A stretch of DNA of 64,000 nucleotides, from assembly GCF_963676735.1 (NCBI RefSeq), contig NZ_OY781464.1, positions 2,513,001 to 2,577,000 on the forward strand. The letters are read 5' to 3'. This document shows, piece by piece, positions 1-9,061 of the stretch; within the stretch, counting starts at the first letter, position 1, and each line of letters begins with the position of its first letter. Under the pieces are notes generated by a model. That model saw only the letters and a list, made by a program, of their open reading frames with translations, searched no databases and was not told where the DNA came from. The position numbers and the translations under genes were made by a program. The stretch is from an uncultured Draconibacterium sp. (GTDB lineage: Bacteria; Bacteroidota; Bacteroidia; Bacteroidales; Prolixibacteraceae).

Positions 1-323
1 TTATAATTCCCCCAAACGGCATTATCAAGGGTAAGTTTTATTTCGCGTGCCGACATGCCGCTATGCACTGCCAATGCTTTTATTCCTTTCCTGTTCAGGT
101 TTTCTACCTGGTCCTTCATTAAGGCAATTAAAGGAGTAACCACCACACAAATACCTTCGTGCGCCAAAGAATAAACCTGAAAAGTTATGGATTTTCCTCC
201 TCCCGTTGGCATCAGTCCAAGCGTATCCTTTCCGGAGGCAACAGCTTCAATAATTTCAAGCTGCAGCGGCCGGAATTCGGGGTAGCCCCAATAGCGGGTA
301 AGTATCTGCCTGAAGTCTTCCAT
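1..323 (-). CDS. recQ: RecQ-type ATP-dependent DNA helicase, N-terminal fragment
   Basis: The gene is cut by the window edge; only the first 107 codons are present, reading leftward from an ATG at 321-323. The peptide has the RecQ-type start (YWGYPEFRPLQLEII), then helicase motif I MPTGGGKS with the P-loop lysine, and motif Ia-like TPLIALMKDQ. RecQ helicases unwind DNA 3' to 5' using ATP during recombination and fork repair in the cytoplasm. The zinc-binding and HRDC domains would lie outside the window, so the subfamily cannot be settled. It is divergent from guaB, with 136 bp between the two starts. Confidence 0.9.
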   Translation of the reverse strand, partial: MEDFRQILTRYWGYPEFRPLQLEIIEAVASGKDTLGLMPTGGGKSITFQVYSLAHEGICVVVTPLIALMKDQVENLNRKGIKALAVHSGMSAREIKLTLDNAVWGNY

Positions 324-420
324 TAATACAAATTAAGAAATCATTTTAAGCTTTAACAATTTTTATCCTTCAAAACTGGGTATGCCTTAAATAATTCGGC
401 TCTGGTCCACTATTTTTTTG

Positions 421-428
421 TAGTTTTG
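421..428 (+). promoter_or_regulatory. -7 promoter box of guaB
   Basis: TAGTTTTG matches the Bacteroidota -7 consensus TAnnTTTG and lies 31 bp before the guaB start. No good -33 TTTG is visible at the expected distance, so this is a one-box call. Confidence 0.5.
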
Positions 429-459
429 CGCTTTAATAAAAACATAAAAATAGTTAGGC

Positions 460-1935
460 ATGTCGTTTCTAGAAGACAAAATTCAATTTGAAGGTTTAAC
501 CTTCGATGATGTTCTTTTAATTCCCTCATATTCAGAACTGTTACCCCGAGAAGTCGATCTTTCTTCAAGATTTACCAGAAACATTGTAATTAATACCCCG
601 ATTTTATCGGCAGCGATGGATACTGTTACCGAACACAAAATGGCCATCGCCATTGCACGCGAGGGAGGTATTGGTGTTATTCATAAAAACATGGGTATTG
701 AAGAACAAGCCCACCAGGTAACAACCGTAAAACGTGCCGAAAATGGTATGATCTACGACCCGATTACCATTACCCCTGAGAAAAAAGTTATTGATGCCCT
801 TCAGTTTATGGCCAAATATAAAATTGGAGGTATTCCTGTAGTTGACGGACACGGGCACCTGGTTGGCATTGTTACCAACCGCGATTTGCGTTTCGAACGC
901 AACATGGAACGCCCAATTTCAGAAGTAATGACCAGCGAGAACCTGGTTTCGACTACTGAATCTACCGACCTTGAAAAAGCCGCAGAAATTCTTCAGGAAT
1001 ATAAAATAGAAAAACTGCCCGTTGTTGATAAACACAATAAACTTATCGGGCTGGTAACCTACAAAGACATTACAAAAGCAAAAGATAAGCCACTGGCCTG
1101 TAAAGATGAAAAAGGCCGTTTACGTGTAGCAGCAGGTATTGGCATTGCCGGCGACACTATGGATCGGGTTGACGAACTGGTTAGGGCACAGGTTGATGCC
1201 TTGGTTATTGACACCGCCCACGGACATACCAAAGGAGTGGTTGACATGCTAAAGCGGGTAAAAGCAAAATACCCCGAAAAAGACGTGGTGGCCGGTAACA
1301 TTGCCACTGCCGAAGCTGCAAAATTATTGGTTGCCGCAGGTGCCGATGCCGTAAAAGTTGGAATTGGCCCGGGATCAATTTGTACAACCAGGGTGATTGC
1401 AGGCGTTGGAGTTCCACAACTTTCAGCCATTTATAATGTATCAAAAGCCATTAAAGGCGCCGGTGTACCGGTTATTGGCGATGGCGGTATTCGCTATTCG
1501 GGCGATATTGTTAAAGGACTTGCTGCCGGAGCCGACTCAATGATGGCAGGAGGTTTGTTTGCCGGTGTTGAAGAATCGCCAGGCGAAACCATTCTATACC
1601 AGGGCCGTAAATTTAAGGCTTACCGCGGAATGGGGTCGGTTGAGGCCATGCAAAAAGGTTCGAAAGACCGCTATTTCCAGGATATGGAAGAAGACATAAA
1701 AAAACTGGTTCCGGAAGGAATTGCTGCACGTGTACCATATAAAGGATCGTTGTACGAAGTATTGTACCAGCTTATTGGTGGCTTGCGTGCAGGAATGGGA
1801 TACTGCGGAGCACAAAATATCAAAATTTTGCAGGAAGCAAGGTTTACCCGTATTTCCAATGCCGGGGTGCAGGAAAGTCACCCACACGATGTAAGCATTA
1901 CCCGTGAAGCACCAAACTACAGCAGCCGCCAATAA
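460..1935 (+). CDS. guaB: IMP dehydrogenase
   Basis: This enzyme oxidises IMP to XMP with NAD+, the committed step of GMP synthesis in the cytoplasm. At 491 residues it has the standard bacterial length. The fold is a TIM barrel interrupted at about residues 95-205 by a pair of CBS domains (GGIPVVDGHGHLVGIVTNRD, then KLPVVDKHNKLIGLVTYKD), which in this family sense purine nucleotides. The catalytic loop GPGSICTTR carries Cys308, and the IMP-binding GDGGIRYSGD segment follows. The ATG at 460 is preceded by an A-rich leader and a -7 box. It appears to be monocistronic: the next gene starts 83 bp on and belongs to a different functional set. Confidence 0.98.
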   Translation: MSFLEDKIQFEGLTFDDVLLIPSYSELLPREVDLSSRFTRNIVINTPILSAAMDTVTEHKMAIAIAREGGIGVIHKNMGIEEQAHQVTTVKRAENGMIYDPITITPEKKVIDALQFMAKYKIGGIPVVDGHGHLVGIVTNRDLRFERNMERPISEVMTSENLVSTTESTDLEKAAEILQEYKIEKLPVVDKHNKLIGLVTYKDITKAKDKPLACKDEKGRLRVAAGIGIAGDTMDRVDELVRAQVDALVIDTAHGHTKGVVDMLKRVKAKYPEKDVVAGNIATAEAAKLLVAAGADAVKVGIGPGSICTTRVIAGVGVPQLSAIYNVSKAIKGAGVPVIGDGGIRYSGDIVKGLAAGADSMMAGGLFAGVEESPGETILYQGRKFKAYRGMGSVEAMQKGSKDRYFQDMEEDIKKLVPEGIAARVPYKGSLYEVLYQLIGGLRAGMGYCGAQNIKILQEARFTRISNAGVQESHPHDVSITREAPNYSSRQ

Positions 1936-2018
1936 GGGCAGGCTGCTTTGCCAAAACAAAATAAATACACGGAAACGGGACATTATTAACGTTCAAAATT
2001 TTTAAACGTAAGTGTAAA

Positions 2019-3914
2019 ATGAACAGGATTTTCTTTTCGTTGATTGTTATTGTTGTCTTATCTTTTCAGGCATTGGCCCAGCAATCCGAAATACTTTTAA
2101 CAGTTGGCCATCAAGAAATTAGCAAAAATGAGTTCGAGCACATTTACAAAAAAAACAACAGTAACCTGTATGCAGAAAGTGATAAAAAATCGCCCGAAGA
2201 ATACATGGAATTGTTTATCAACTTCAAACTAAAAGTTGTTGAAGCAGAAACACTAAAAATGGATACCAGCCAGACCTTTATAACAGAGCTGGCCGGTTAT
2301 CGGAAAGAAATTGCCGCACCTTATTTAACCGATATTAATTTTAACGAACAGCAGGTAAAAGAGCTTTATCGTCGAATGACGCACGAAGTACATGCCAGCC
2401 ATATCCTATTGAAGTTAGATAACAATGCTCCGGCAGGAACCAAACAAGAAGTGCTCGGTAAAATTAACAAAATACGCAATGAAATTCTGGCCGGAAAATC
2501 ATTTGAAGACGCAGCTGTTGAATATTCGGAAGACCCCTCGGCAAAAACCAATAAGGGAGATTTGGGCTATTTTTCGGCATTTACCATGGTTACGCCTTTT
2601 GAGGACGCAGCTTTTACTACTAAGGTTGGAGAAGTAAGTGAGCCGGTAAAAACTGATTTTGGCTATCATTTACTGAAAGTACACGACATCCGCACCAATA
2701 AAGGCGAAATACAGGTGGCACATATTATGAAAAATACGCCTAAAAATGCTACCGAAGAGGAAATTGCTCAAGCCAAAGCAGCCATTGATTCGATTTATCA
2801 ACTGTTGCTTAATGGTGCCGACTTTGCAGAACTGGCAAAACAAGAATCACAAGACCGCCGTTCAGCAGTTCGTGGTGGCGAAATGCCCTGGTTCTCGGCA
2901 GGCAGAATTGTAAAGGAATTCTCTGATCCGGCATTTGCACTCGAAAACAACGGCGATATTTCGGCCCCGGTACGAACGCCTTTTGGCTACCACATCATAA
3001 AACGACTCAATGCTCGACCAGTTCCTCCTATCGAGGAAGCACGTGCCGCTATCGAAAGCCAGATAAAAAAAGATGCTACACGTTCCTCGTCAGGAAAAAA
3101 GGCCTTTGTTCAGCAACTAAAAGAAATGTATGACTTTACGGAAAATGAAGCCGCAAAAGAGCAACTAAAAGGAGTAAACATAGGCGATACCATCGTTCCC
3201 CAACTTACTTTTTTTACCATCGATAATCAAAATTTTGGCACCAAAGAATTTCAAAATTTTATTGTGGCCAAAAAAATCAGGTATGGCTCCTTTCTTTCGG
3301 TTTACGAGCGCTGGGTAATGGACGAAATAATTCAACTGGAAGATGCCAGGCTGGAAGAAAAGTACCCGGAATTCCGGTACCTGATGAACGAATACCACGA
3401 TGGGATTTTGTTGTTTAACATTTCGCAGGAAAAAATTTGGGACTACGCAGCAAAAGATAGCACTGGCCTTGAATTGTTTTACGAAAAGGATAAAGACAAA
3501 CATTTGTGGGGCCATCGTTTTAAAGGGCATATTATCAACTGTAAAAACCCTGAAGTACGCGAAGAAGCTGAGAATCTTTTTGGTGCCGGAATGACAGCCG
3601 ACGAAGTTGTTGCACATCTTAACACCGAAGAAGATGAACTTATTACCATTGAAACCGGAGCCTGGGAAGAAGCAGAAAATGAGGTGGTTGATTATTACGT
3701 ATGGAATGGCAAAGAGCCCGAAGGTTTTAATAGCTCAACTACCTTTATCCGAGGCGATAAAATAGAACCACAACCAAAAACACTGGACGAAGCACGCGGA
3801 CTGTTTATCTCTGATTATCAGGATTACCTCGAAAAAGAGTGGTTGAAAGAGCTTAGAAAAAAGCATAAAGTTAAGGTAAATAAAAAACTGCTAAAAACCA
3901 TTTCTGGTGTATAA
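2019..3914 (+). CDS. Periplasmic PpiC-type peptidyl-prolyl isomerase with two parvulin domains
   Basis: A 631-residue exported folding factor. A signal peptide (about residues 1-20, ending in LAQQ) is followed by a SurA_N-like helical region. Two parvulin domains come next: about residues 120-225 (VHASHILLK ... FGYHLLKVHD) and about 230-335 (IQVAHIMK ... FGYHIIKRL). A long C-terminal region of about 290 residues has no recognised fold. Parvulins isomerise X-Pro bonds and chaperone outer-membrane proteins in the periplasm. The stop overlaps the next gene's GTG start, and a third PPIase-type gene follows, so this is the first gene of a folding-factor operon running to at least 8685. Confidence 0.9.
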   Translation: MNRIFFSLIVIVVLSFQALAQQSEILLTVGHQEISKNEFEHIYKKNNSNLYAESDKKSPEEYMELFINFKLKVVEAETLKMDTSQTFITELAGYRKEIAAPYLTDINFNEQQVKELYRRMTHEVHASHILLKLDNNAPAGTKQEVLGKINKIRNEILAGKSFEDAAVEYSEDPSAKTNKGDLGYFSAFTMVTPFEDAAFTTKVGEVSEPVKTDFGYHLLKVHDIRTNKGEIQVAHIMKNTPKNATEEEIAQAKAAIDSIYQLLLNGADFAELAKQESQDRRSAVRGGEMPWFSAGRIVKEFSDPAFALENNGDISAPVRTPFGYHIIKRLNARPVPPIEEARAAIESQIKKDATRSSSGKKAFVQQLKEMYDFTENEAAKEQLKGVNIGDTIVPQLTFFTIDNQNFGTKEFQNFIVAKKIRYGSFLSVYERWVMDEIIQLEDARLEEKYPEFRYLMNEYHDGILLFNISQEKIWDYAAKDSTGLELFYEKDKDKHLWGHRFKGHIINCKNPEVREEAENLFGAGMTADEVVAHLNTEEDELITIETGAWEEAENEVVDYYVWNGKEPEGFNSSTTFIRGDKIEPQPKTLDEARGLFISDYQDYLEKEWLKELRKKHKVKVNKKLLKTISGV

Positions 3915-4767
3915 GCGGATAATAATATATGGCTATTTAATTGCTTTGGTGGCGCTTTCGGGTTGTTCGTCGGCACCCAAAGAAGAAGCAGTTGCACGGG
4001 TAGGTGAAAAAACGCTATACCGGTCGAAACTGCTTGAAATATTGCCAAAAGATATAAGCCGCGACGACAGTATTACACTGAGTAACGATTACATTGACAA
4101 GTGGATAAAACAGGAGCTACTTATTCAGAAAGCCGATGAAAATTTGAGTGCCGAACAAAAGGATTTAAGCGCAGAATTGCAGGAATACCGGAATTCGCTT
4201 ATTATTTACAAATACAAAAACGAGCTGATAAAACAACGCATGGACACCACTGTTTCGGGCCAGCAAATAGAGGAATACTATGCCCGAAACCAGGCCAATT
4301 TCAACCTCAGTTCAAGTATTGCAAAAGCCACTTTTGTAATGATACCGACCGATTTGGCCAATCCGGAACTGGTTAAGGAATTGGTGGCCGACACTTCCCC
4401 CGAAGGCATTGACGAACTGCGCGAGTATTGTGGACAATATGCAAAAAAAGCAAACATTTCTGTTGATGAGTGGATTAACTTTCAGGTGCTAAAAAAAAAC
4501 TTTCCTGAAAATATTACTGACGACGAAGCATTTTTATCCGGTAAATCCTTCTACGAAATGAATGATTCAAATTATTATTATCTTGTCAGCATTCATGATT
4601 ACAAATTAAGCAACGACCTGGCTCCGCTTGAATTTGTGGAGAACAACATTAAGAACCTGATTTTGAATCAGCGAAAAATCCGGTTTTTAAAAGAAATGGA
4701 AGAAAACATTTACACAGAAGGTGTAAGACAAAAGAAATTCAAAATTTATGACACGAAAACAAATTAG
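3907..4767 (+). CDS. SurA_N-like lipoprotein
   Basis: A 286-residue lipoprotein. The GTG start overlaps the stop of the upstream PPIase by 8 bp and opens a signal peptide with a lipobox (VALSGC), so the mature protein should start at a lipidated Cys near residue 20. The early part (ARVGEKTLYRSKLLEILP ... DYIDKWIKQELLIQKA) resembles the N-terminal chaperone region of SurA-type proteins, but no parvulin domain with the paired histidine motifs is visible. I infer an envelope chaperone or partner of the two flanking isomerases. It overlaps the longest possible reading of the next gene. Confidence 0.75.
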   Translation: MYKRIIIYGYLIALVALSGCSSAPKEEAVARVGEKTLYRSKLLEILPKDISRDDSITLSNDYIDKWIKQELLIQKADENLSAEQKDLSAELQEYRNSLIIYKYKNELIKQRMDTTVSGQQIEEYYARNQANFNLSSSIAKATFVMIPTDLANPELVKELVADTSPEGIDELREYCGQYAKKANISVDEWINFQVLKKNFPENITDDEAFLSGKSFYEMNDSNYYYLVSIHDYKLSNDLAPLEFVENNIKNLILNQRKIRFLKEMEENIYTEGVRQKKFKIYDTKTN

Positions 4768-4777
4768 AGAAAATAAG

Positions 4778-6121
4778 ATGACTAGATTTTTTTTAACAAC
4801 AATGCTGTTGCTTGCCATGCTAACAGCAACAAATGCCCAGGACAAAGTTGTAGACCAGATTGTAGCCGTGGTGGGTGGAAATATTATTCTGAAATCCGAC
4901 ATCGAAAATATGCACATTAATCAGCAGGCACAGGGAGTTACCTCTGAGGGCGATATGAAATGTGAAATTCTGGAAGATTTCTTAATTAATAAACTGCTGG
5001 TAGCCGAAGCAGAACTGGATACCCTAATTACAGTTACGCCCAGCCAGGTAAACCAGCAAATGGACGGACAGTTGCAAATGTACTTGCAGCACTTTGGTAC
5101 TGAAGCTGCTGTTGAAGCCTACTTTAACAAACCCATTGCCAGTATTAAAGCTGATATGCAAGATGCCATTCGCGAACAGTTGCTAAGCCAGCAAATGAGG
5201 TCAAAAATTGTTGAAAATGTTACCGTCACCCCCTCCGAGGTGCGTTACAATTACCGCAACCTTACTAAAGAGGAAATACCGACAATACCTACCCAGTACG
5301 AGTATGCACAGATTACTGTACAGCCAAAAGTAGATATTGAAGAAGAAAACCGCGTAAAAGCCAAATTGCGCGAAATAAAAAAACGAATTGAAAACGGGTC
5401 GAGCTTTGCAGCAATGGCCGTTATTTACTCTGAGGGGCCATCAGCCAAAGATGGAGGAGTTATAGGCTACTCGGGTCGGGCACAACTTGATGCCGCTTAT
5501 GCATCAGCTGCCTTTAACCTAAAAGGCGATAAAGTATCAAATGTGGTAAAAAGTGCATTTGGTTACCACATTATTCAACTGGTTGATAAAAAAGCAGGCA
5601 AAGTGAACACACGCCATATTTTGATGAAACCAAAAATATCAGTAGAAGCAAAAGAAGAAGCCTACAACCGTTTGGATAGCCTTGCCAACTTAATCCGCAA
5701 AGATGAAATAGCTTTCGAACAGGCAGCACAAATGTTCTCGTACGATAAAAACACCCGAAATAACGGAGGTGTAGCTATTAACACAAATACGATGTCGTCT
5801 AAATTTGCCATTGAAGAAGTAGATGCCGATGTGAGTAAGGTTATAACTAAAATGAATTTAAACGAAATTTCTGATCCGTTTGAAACCATTGACATGGAAA
5901 ACCAACAGCAGGTTTATAAAATTATTAAGCTGGTAAATAAAATTGACTCACATAAAGCTGACCTGCAAAACGATTACCAAACACTGGCCGAAATGTATTT
6001 GGCGAAAAAGAAAGAACAAGTTCTGCAGGAATGGATTTCCGAGCGGCAATCGCAAACCTACATTCGTATCGACAGAACTTATGCCAACTGCAACTTTAAT
6101 TTCGAAAACTGGATTAAATAA
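4778..6121 (+). CDS. surA: SurA-type periplasmic peptidyl-prolyl isomerase
   Basis: This SurA-like chaperone and isomerase for outer-membrane proteins has a signal peptide (MTRFFLTTMLLLAMLTATNAQ), a SurA_N domain starting VDQIVAVVGGNIILKSDIE, and two parvulin domains at about residues 160-265 and 275-370 (FGYHIIQLVD, then TRHILMKP). An earlier in-frame ATG at 4748 would prepend ten charged residues and spoil the signal peptide. I therefore chose the ATG at 4778, which follows an A/G-rich stretch. About 447 residues is usual for the family. It is the third folding factor in a row; MoxR follows after 18 bp. The symbol is by homology only. Confidence 0.88.
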   Translation: MTRFFLTTMLLLAMLTATNAQDKVVDQIVAVVGGNIILKSDIENMHINQQAQGVTSEGDMKCEILEDFLINKLLVAEAELDTLITVTPSQVNQQMDGQLQMYLQHFGTEAAVEAYFNKPIASIKADMQDAIREQLLSQQMRSKIVENVTVTPSEVRYNYRNLTKEEIPTIPTQYEYAQITVQPKVDIEEENRVKAKLREIKKRIENGSSFAAMAVIYSEGPSAKDGGVIGYSGRAQLDAAYASAAFNLKGDKVSNVVKSAFGYHIIQLVDKKAGKVNTRHILMKPKISVEAKEEAYNRLDSLANLIRKDEIAFEQAAQMFSYDKNTRNNGGVAINTNTMSSKFAIEEVDADVSKVITKMNLNEISDPFETIDMENQQQVYKIIKLVNKIDSHKADLQNDYQTLAEMYLAKKKEQVLQEWISERQSQTYIRIDRTYANCNFNFENWIK

Positions 6122-6139
6122 CCCACGAATCTACTGATA

Positions 6140-7102
6140 ATGAATTTTAAAAACGACGTTGAAGCTTTAGATGCTCTTCAGGCGAAATACCAGGACCTGA
6201 AGCAGGAAATAACAACCGTAATATACGGGCAGGATGACATTGTTAAACAAGTGCTTATTTCGCTGTTCAGCAAAGGACACGTTCTGCTAATTGGTGTTCC
6301 GGGACTGGCAAAAACACTACTGGTTACCACCATTGCTAAAATTTTGGGGTTAAACTACAACCGCATACAATTTACGCCCGACCTGATGCCGTCGGATATT
6401 ATAGGTACCGAAATTCTGGATAACGAACGAAACTTTAAATTTATACAGGGCCCTTTATTTGCCAATATTATTCTGGCCGACGAAATTAACCGTACCCCTC
6501 CAAAAACCCAATCGGCATTGCTCGAAGCCATGCAGGAACGTGCAGTAACTGCTGCCGGTCAGCATTTCGAACTCGATCGTCCGTTTTTTGTACTGGCCAC
6601 TCAAAATCCCATCGAGCAGGAAGGAACCTATCCCCTGCCCGAAGCACAGCTCGACCGTTTTATGTTTTCGGTATGGCTTGACTACCCAAAACTTGAAGAC
6701 GAAATTACCATTGTAAAAAATACAACTACCATACAAAACACCGAGTTAAAACCAGTTATTTCAGGTAAAGAAATTCTTTACTTTCAAGACCTTATTCGTA
6801 AAATTCCGGTAAACGACAATGTGCTGCGTTATGCCGTTACCCTGGCTGCCAAAACACGCCCCGAGAGCGAAAATGCCGCCGAAATTTCAAAACAGTACCT
6901 AAAATGGGGAGCCGGACCTCGTGCTTCACAATACCTGGTATTGGGCGCCAAAACCCATGCTGCCCTGAACGGAAAGTACTCGCCCGATATTGAAGATGTA
7001 AAAGCCATAGCACCCTCTATTTTACGACACCGCATTATAAAAAACTACAAAGCCGAAGCTGAAAACATTTCAATCGACCAAATCATCGACAAACTGCTTT
7101 AA
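6140..7102 (+). CDS. MoxR-family AAA+ ATPase
   Basis: A 320-residue AAA_3 ATPase. The Walker A motif GVPGLAKT is at residues 52-59, Walker B IILADEINR at 110-118, and the arginine-bearing EAQLDRFMF segment follows. MoxR ATPases are chaperone-like and often act with VWA-domain proteins; here no VWA gene is adjacent. Instead the gene sits between SurA-type folding factors and an OstA-like protein, with its stop overlapping the next start (TAATG). That context suggests, as inference, a role in envelope biogenesis. Confidence 0.93.
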   Translation: MNFKNDVEALDALQAKYQDLKQEITTVIYGQDDIVKQVLISLFSKGHVLLIGVPGLAKTLLVTTIAKILGLNYNRIQFTPDLMPSDIIGTEILDNERNFKFIQGPLFANIILADEINRTPPKTQSALLEAMQERAVTAAGQHFELDRPFFVLATQNPIEQEGTYPLPEAQLDRFMFSVWLDYPKLEDEITIVKNTTTIQNTELKPVISGKEILYFQDLIRKIPVNDNVLRYAVTLAAKTRPESENAAEISKQYLKWGAGPRASQYLVLGAKTHAALNGKYSPDIEDVKAIAPSILRHRIIKNYKAEAENISIDQIIDKLL

Positions 7103-8685
7103 TGCTGCTTATCAAAATTTATAAAAACGTTGTTTCGCGCAATTTTATGCTTTTTGCGCTCTTGCTGGTACTTACCTTTGTAGCCGGCACTACCTCTGCA
7201 CAACAGAAAAAACGGGTGGAAATTTTACAGGCAGAATCACTGGAACAAAGCCAGGAAATTGCCAACGCCCAACGCCTGATTAACAATGTAATTATTCGCC
7301 ATCAGGACATTTTAATGTACTGCGACAGCGCATACACATACGAGGGCACCAACCGGGTAGACGCATTTGGCAACGTTCATATTAACCAGGCTGATACGCT
7401 GCACCTTTATGCCCGTAAAGTTTATTACGATGGCGACAGAAGTTTTGCCCAGGCCATCAACAATGTAAAGCTGGTGAATACGGAGATGACACTATACACC
7501 GACACATTGGATTACGACATGAATTTAAATGTTGGTTACTATGATTGTTTCGGAAAAATTGTAGACAGCACGAACACACTTACAAGCAAAGTAGGGAAAT
7601 ACTACCTTGATGACAACACCGCCCACTTTACCGATAGCGTGGTGGGATTTAGCCATAAATACACCATCAACAGCGAAGACCTTCGTTACAACACCCAAAC
7701 CGAAGTAATCTTTTTTAAAGGTCCAACCACCATTCGCGACTCGGTAAATACGCTTTATGCCGAAGATGGCTGGTACAACACCCAAAGCGGAGAGGCCGAT
7801 CTGACTTTACGCCCCATGGTTTTCAACGAAACCCAATCGATACAAGCCAGGCAAATCAGCTACAACCAGGAAAACGGCGATGGTTATGCCATCGGAAACG
7901 TACACATTGAAGACTTTGATAACCGTACCATAATAAAAGGTAACAGTGTTATTTATAACGATTTGAATGAAACAGCAACCGCAAGCGACTCGGCTGTGTT
8001 TATATCGTACAACGAAACCGACAGCCTTTTTTTGCATGCCGACACGCTAAAAAGTATTCCGGACACCATTGAAGGCGAAAACCTGGTGATGGCCTATTAC
8101 GGTGTACGTTTTTTCCGTACCGACGTGCAGGGCATTTGCGACTCGCTGATGTATTACACCAAAGACTCGCTGGTGGAATTACACAACAACCCGGTAATCT
8201 GGAGCGACCAACACCAACTCAGCGCCAATTACATTGAGATGATACAGCACACCAACGCGCCCAACGAAATGCACCTGATGAAAAACAGTTTTATTATCTC
8301 GAAGCAAGATTCGGGGCGTTTCGACCAAATTAAGGGAAAAGACATGATTGGCTATATAATTAACGGAAAGCTGAATAACATTGATGTTGACGGCAACGGC
8401 CAAACCTTATATTACGCCCGCGATAAGGAAGCAGTTATTGGTTTAAACAGAGCCGAAAGCAGTAATATTGCTATCCGTTTTAAAGAAGGAAAAATTCACT
8501 CCATTGCCTTTCAAAAACAACCCGAAGGACAACTAAAACCCATCCTGAAACTCGACGAAAGCGAAAAAACACTGCCCGGCTTCGAGTGGAAAATAAACCT
8601 TCGACCTTTATCTAAAAACGATATTTTCTGGAGACCGGAAAAGAAAGATGTTTCTCCAGAGCAAGATGTTGTTACTGAGCAGTAG
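7102..8685 (+). CDS. OstA-like (LptA/LptD N-domain-type) envelope protein
   Basis: A 527-residue protein with an N-terminal membrane or signal segment (LLLVLTFVAGTTSA). Repeating beta-type units follow, of the OstA kind (GNVHINQADTLHLYARKVYYDGD; later YAIGNVHIEDFDNRTIIKGNSVIYND). These repeats form the beta-jellyroll bridge that carries lipopolysaccharide between membranes in LptA/LptD. Bacteroidota carry long single-chain versions such as this one. The start codon overlaps the moxR stop, which indicates translational coupling. The C-terminus is charged and low in complexity. A lipopolysaccharide-transport role is inferred from the fold and neighbours. Confidence 0.8.
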   Translation: MLLIKIYKNVVSRNFMLFALLLVLTFVAGTTSAQQKKRVEILQAESLEQSQEIANAQRLINNVIIRHQDILMYCDSAYTYEGTNRVDAFGNVHINQADTLHLYARKVYYDGDRSFAQAINNVKLVNTEMTLYTDTLDYDMNLNVGYYDCFGKIVDSTNTLTSKVGKYYLDDNTAHFTDSVVGFSHKYTINSEDLRYNTQTEVIFFKGPTTIRDSVNTLYAEDGWYNTQSGEADLTLRPMVFNETQSIQARQISYNQENGDGYAIGNVHIEDFDNRTIIKGNSVIYNDLNETATASDSAVFISYNETDSLFLHADTLKSIPDTIEGENLVMAYYGVRFFRTDVQGICDSLMYYTKDSLVELHNNPVIWSDQHQLSANYIEMIQHTNAPNEMHLMKNSFIISKQDSGRFDQIKGKDMIGYIINGKLNNIDVDGNGQTLYYARDKEAVIGLNRAESSNIAIRFKEGKIHSIAFQKQPEGQLKPILKLDESEKTLPGFEWKINLRPLSKNDIFWRPEKKDVSPEQDVVTEQ

Positions 8686-8845
8686 GTCTTGAGGATTGGC
8701 TTAAGTCGCTGAACATTTTATATTGATGCAACTTTTACATTCAACAAAAGTTACTTCAATGTTAACACAAAACAGACATTTCGGTATTATTCTTCTTTTT
8801 TTAAGAAAAAACAGGCTTTTCATTTTCATTTTAAAATAATATTTT

Positions 8846-8853
8846 CATATTTG
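8846..8853 (+). promoter_or_regulatory. Likely -7 box of the leucine operon
   Basis: CATATTTG differs by one base from TAnnTTTG and lies 18 bp before the leader-peptide ATG. That places the transcript start just ahead of the leader. No strong -33 box was found. Confidence 0.4.
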
Positions 8854-8870
8854 CAGCAAATCATAAGCAA

Positions 8871-8942
8871 ATGACAAAAAATATCAACATTTCTCTTCTT
8901 AGCCTCATTATTGGTATTCTTCTTCTAACAAGACAGAATTGA
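8871..8942 (+). CDS. Leucine/isoleucine-rich leader peptide of the leu operon
   Basis: This 23-codon frame encodes MTKNINISLLSLIIGILLLT followed by RQN. It has six leucine codons (three of them consecutive near the end, ctt ctt cta) and five isoleucine codons. The stop codon overlaps the first strand of a competing RNA hairpin (8941-8948), and a terminator follows at 8978-9007, 55 bp before leuA. This is the arrangement of a ribosome-mediated attenuator: stalling on scarce Leu-tRNA leaves 8941-8948 free to form the antiterminator. It is too short to be found by ordinary gene callers. Confidence 0.75.
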   Translation: MTKNINISLLSLIIGILLLTRQN

Positions 8943-8987
8943 GAATGGTGTGTTGATTAACGATATTGGAATAAAGAAGCCATTCTC
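8941..8987 (+). promoter_or_regulatory. Antiterminator pairing of the leu attenuator
   Basis: GAGAATGG at 8941-8948 is the exact complement of CCATTCTC at 8980-8987, the left arm of the downstream terminator. The two structures exclude each other. A ribosome finishing the leader peptide would cover 8941-8948 and favour termination; one stalled at the leucine codons would leave it free. Confidence 0.7.
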
Positions 8988-9007
8988 ACATTGAGGATGG
9001 CTTTTTT
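8978..9007 (+). terminator. Attenuator terminator before leuA
   Basis: A ten-base stem, AGCCATTCTC (8978-8987) against GAGGATGGCT (8993-9002), closes a five-base loop with one G-T pair. It is followed directly by a run of T (9002-9007). It lies between the leader peptide and leuA, as expected for a regulated terminator. Confidence 0.8.
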
Positions 9008-9061
9008 CATGAATGACAGACACTTAGCTTAAAAGAAAAATAACATAAAATATAACAAATC

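Noticed and set aside
1936..1960. Possible terminator after guaB (GCAGCC...GGCTGC)
   Set aside because: The stem is present but there is no T run, so termination is not supported.
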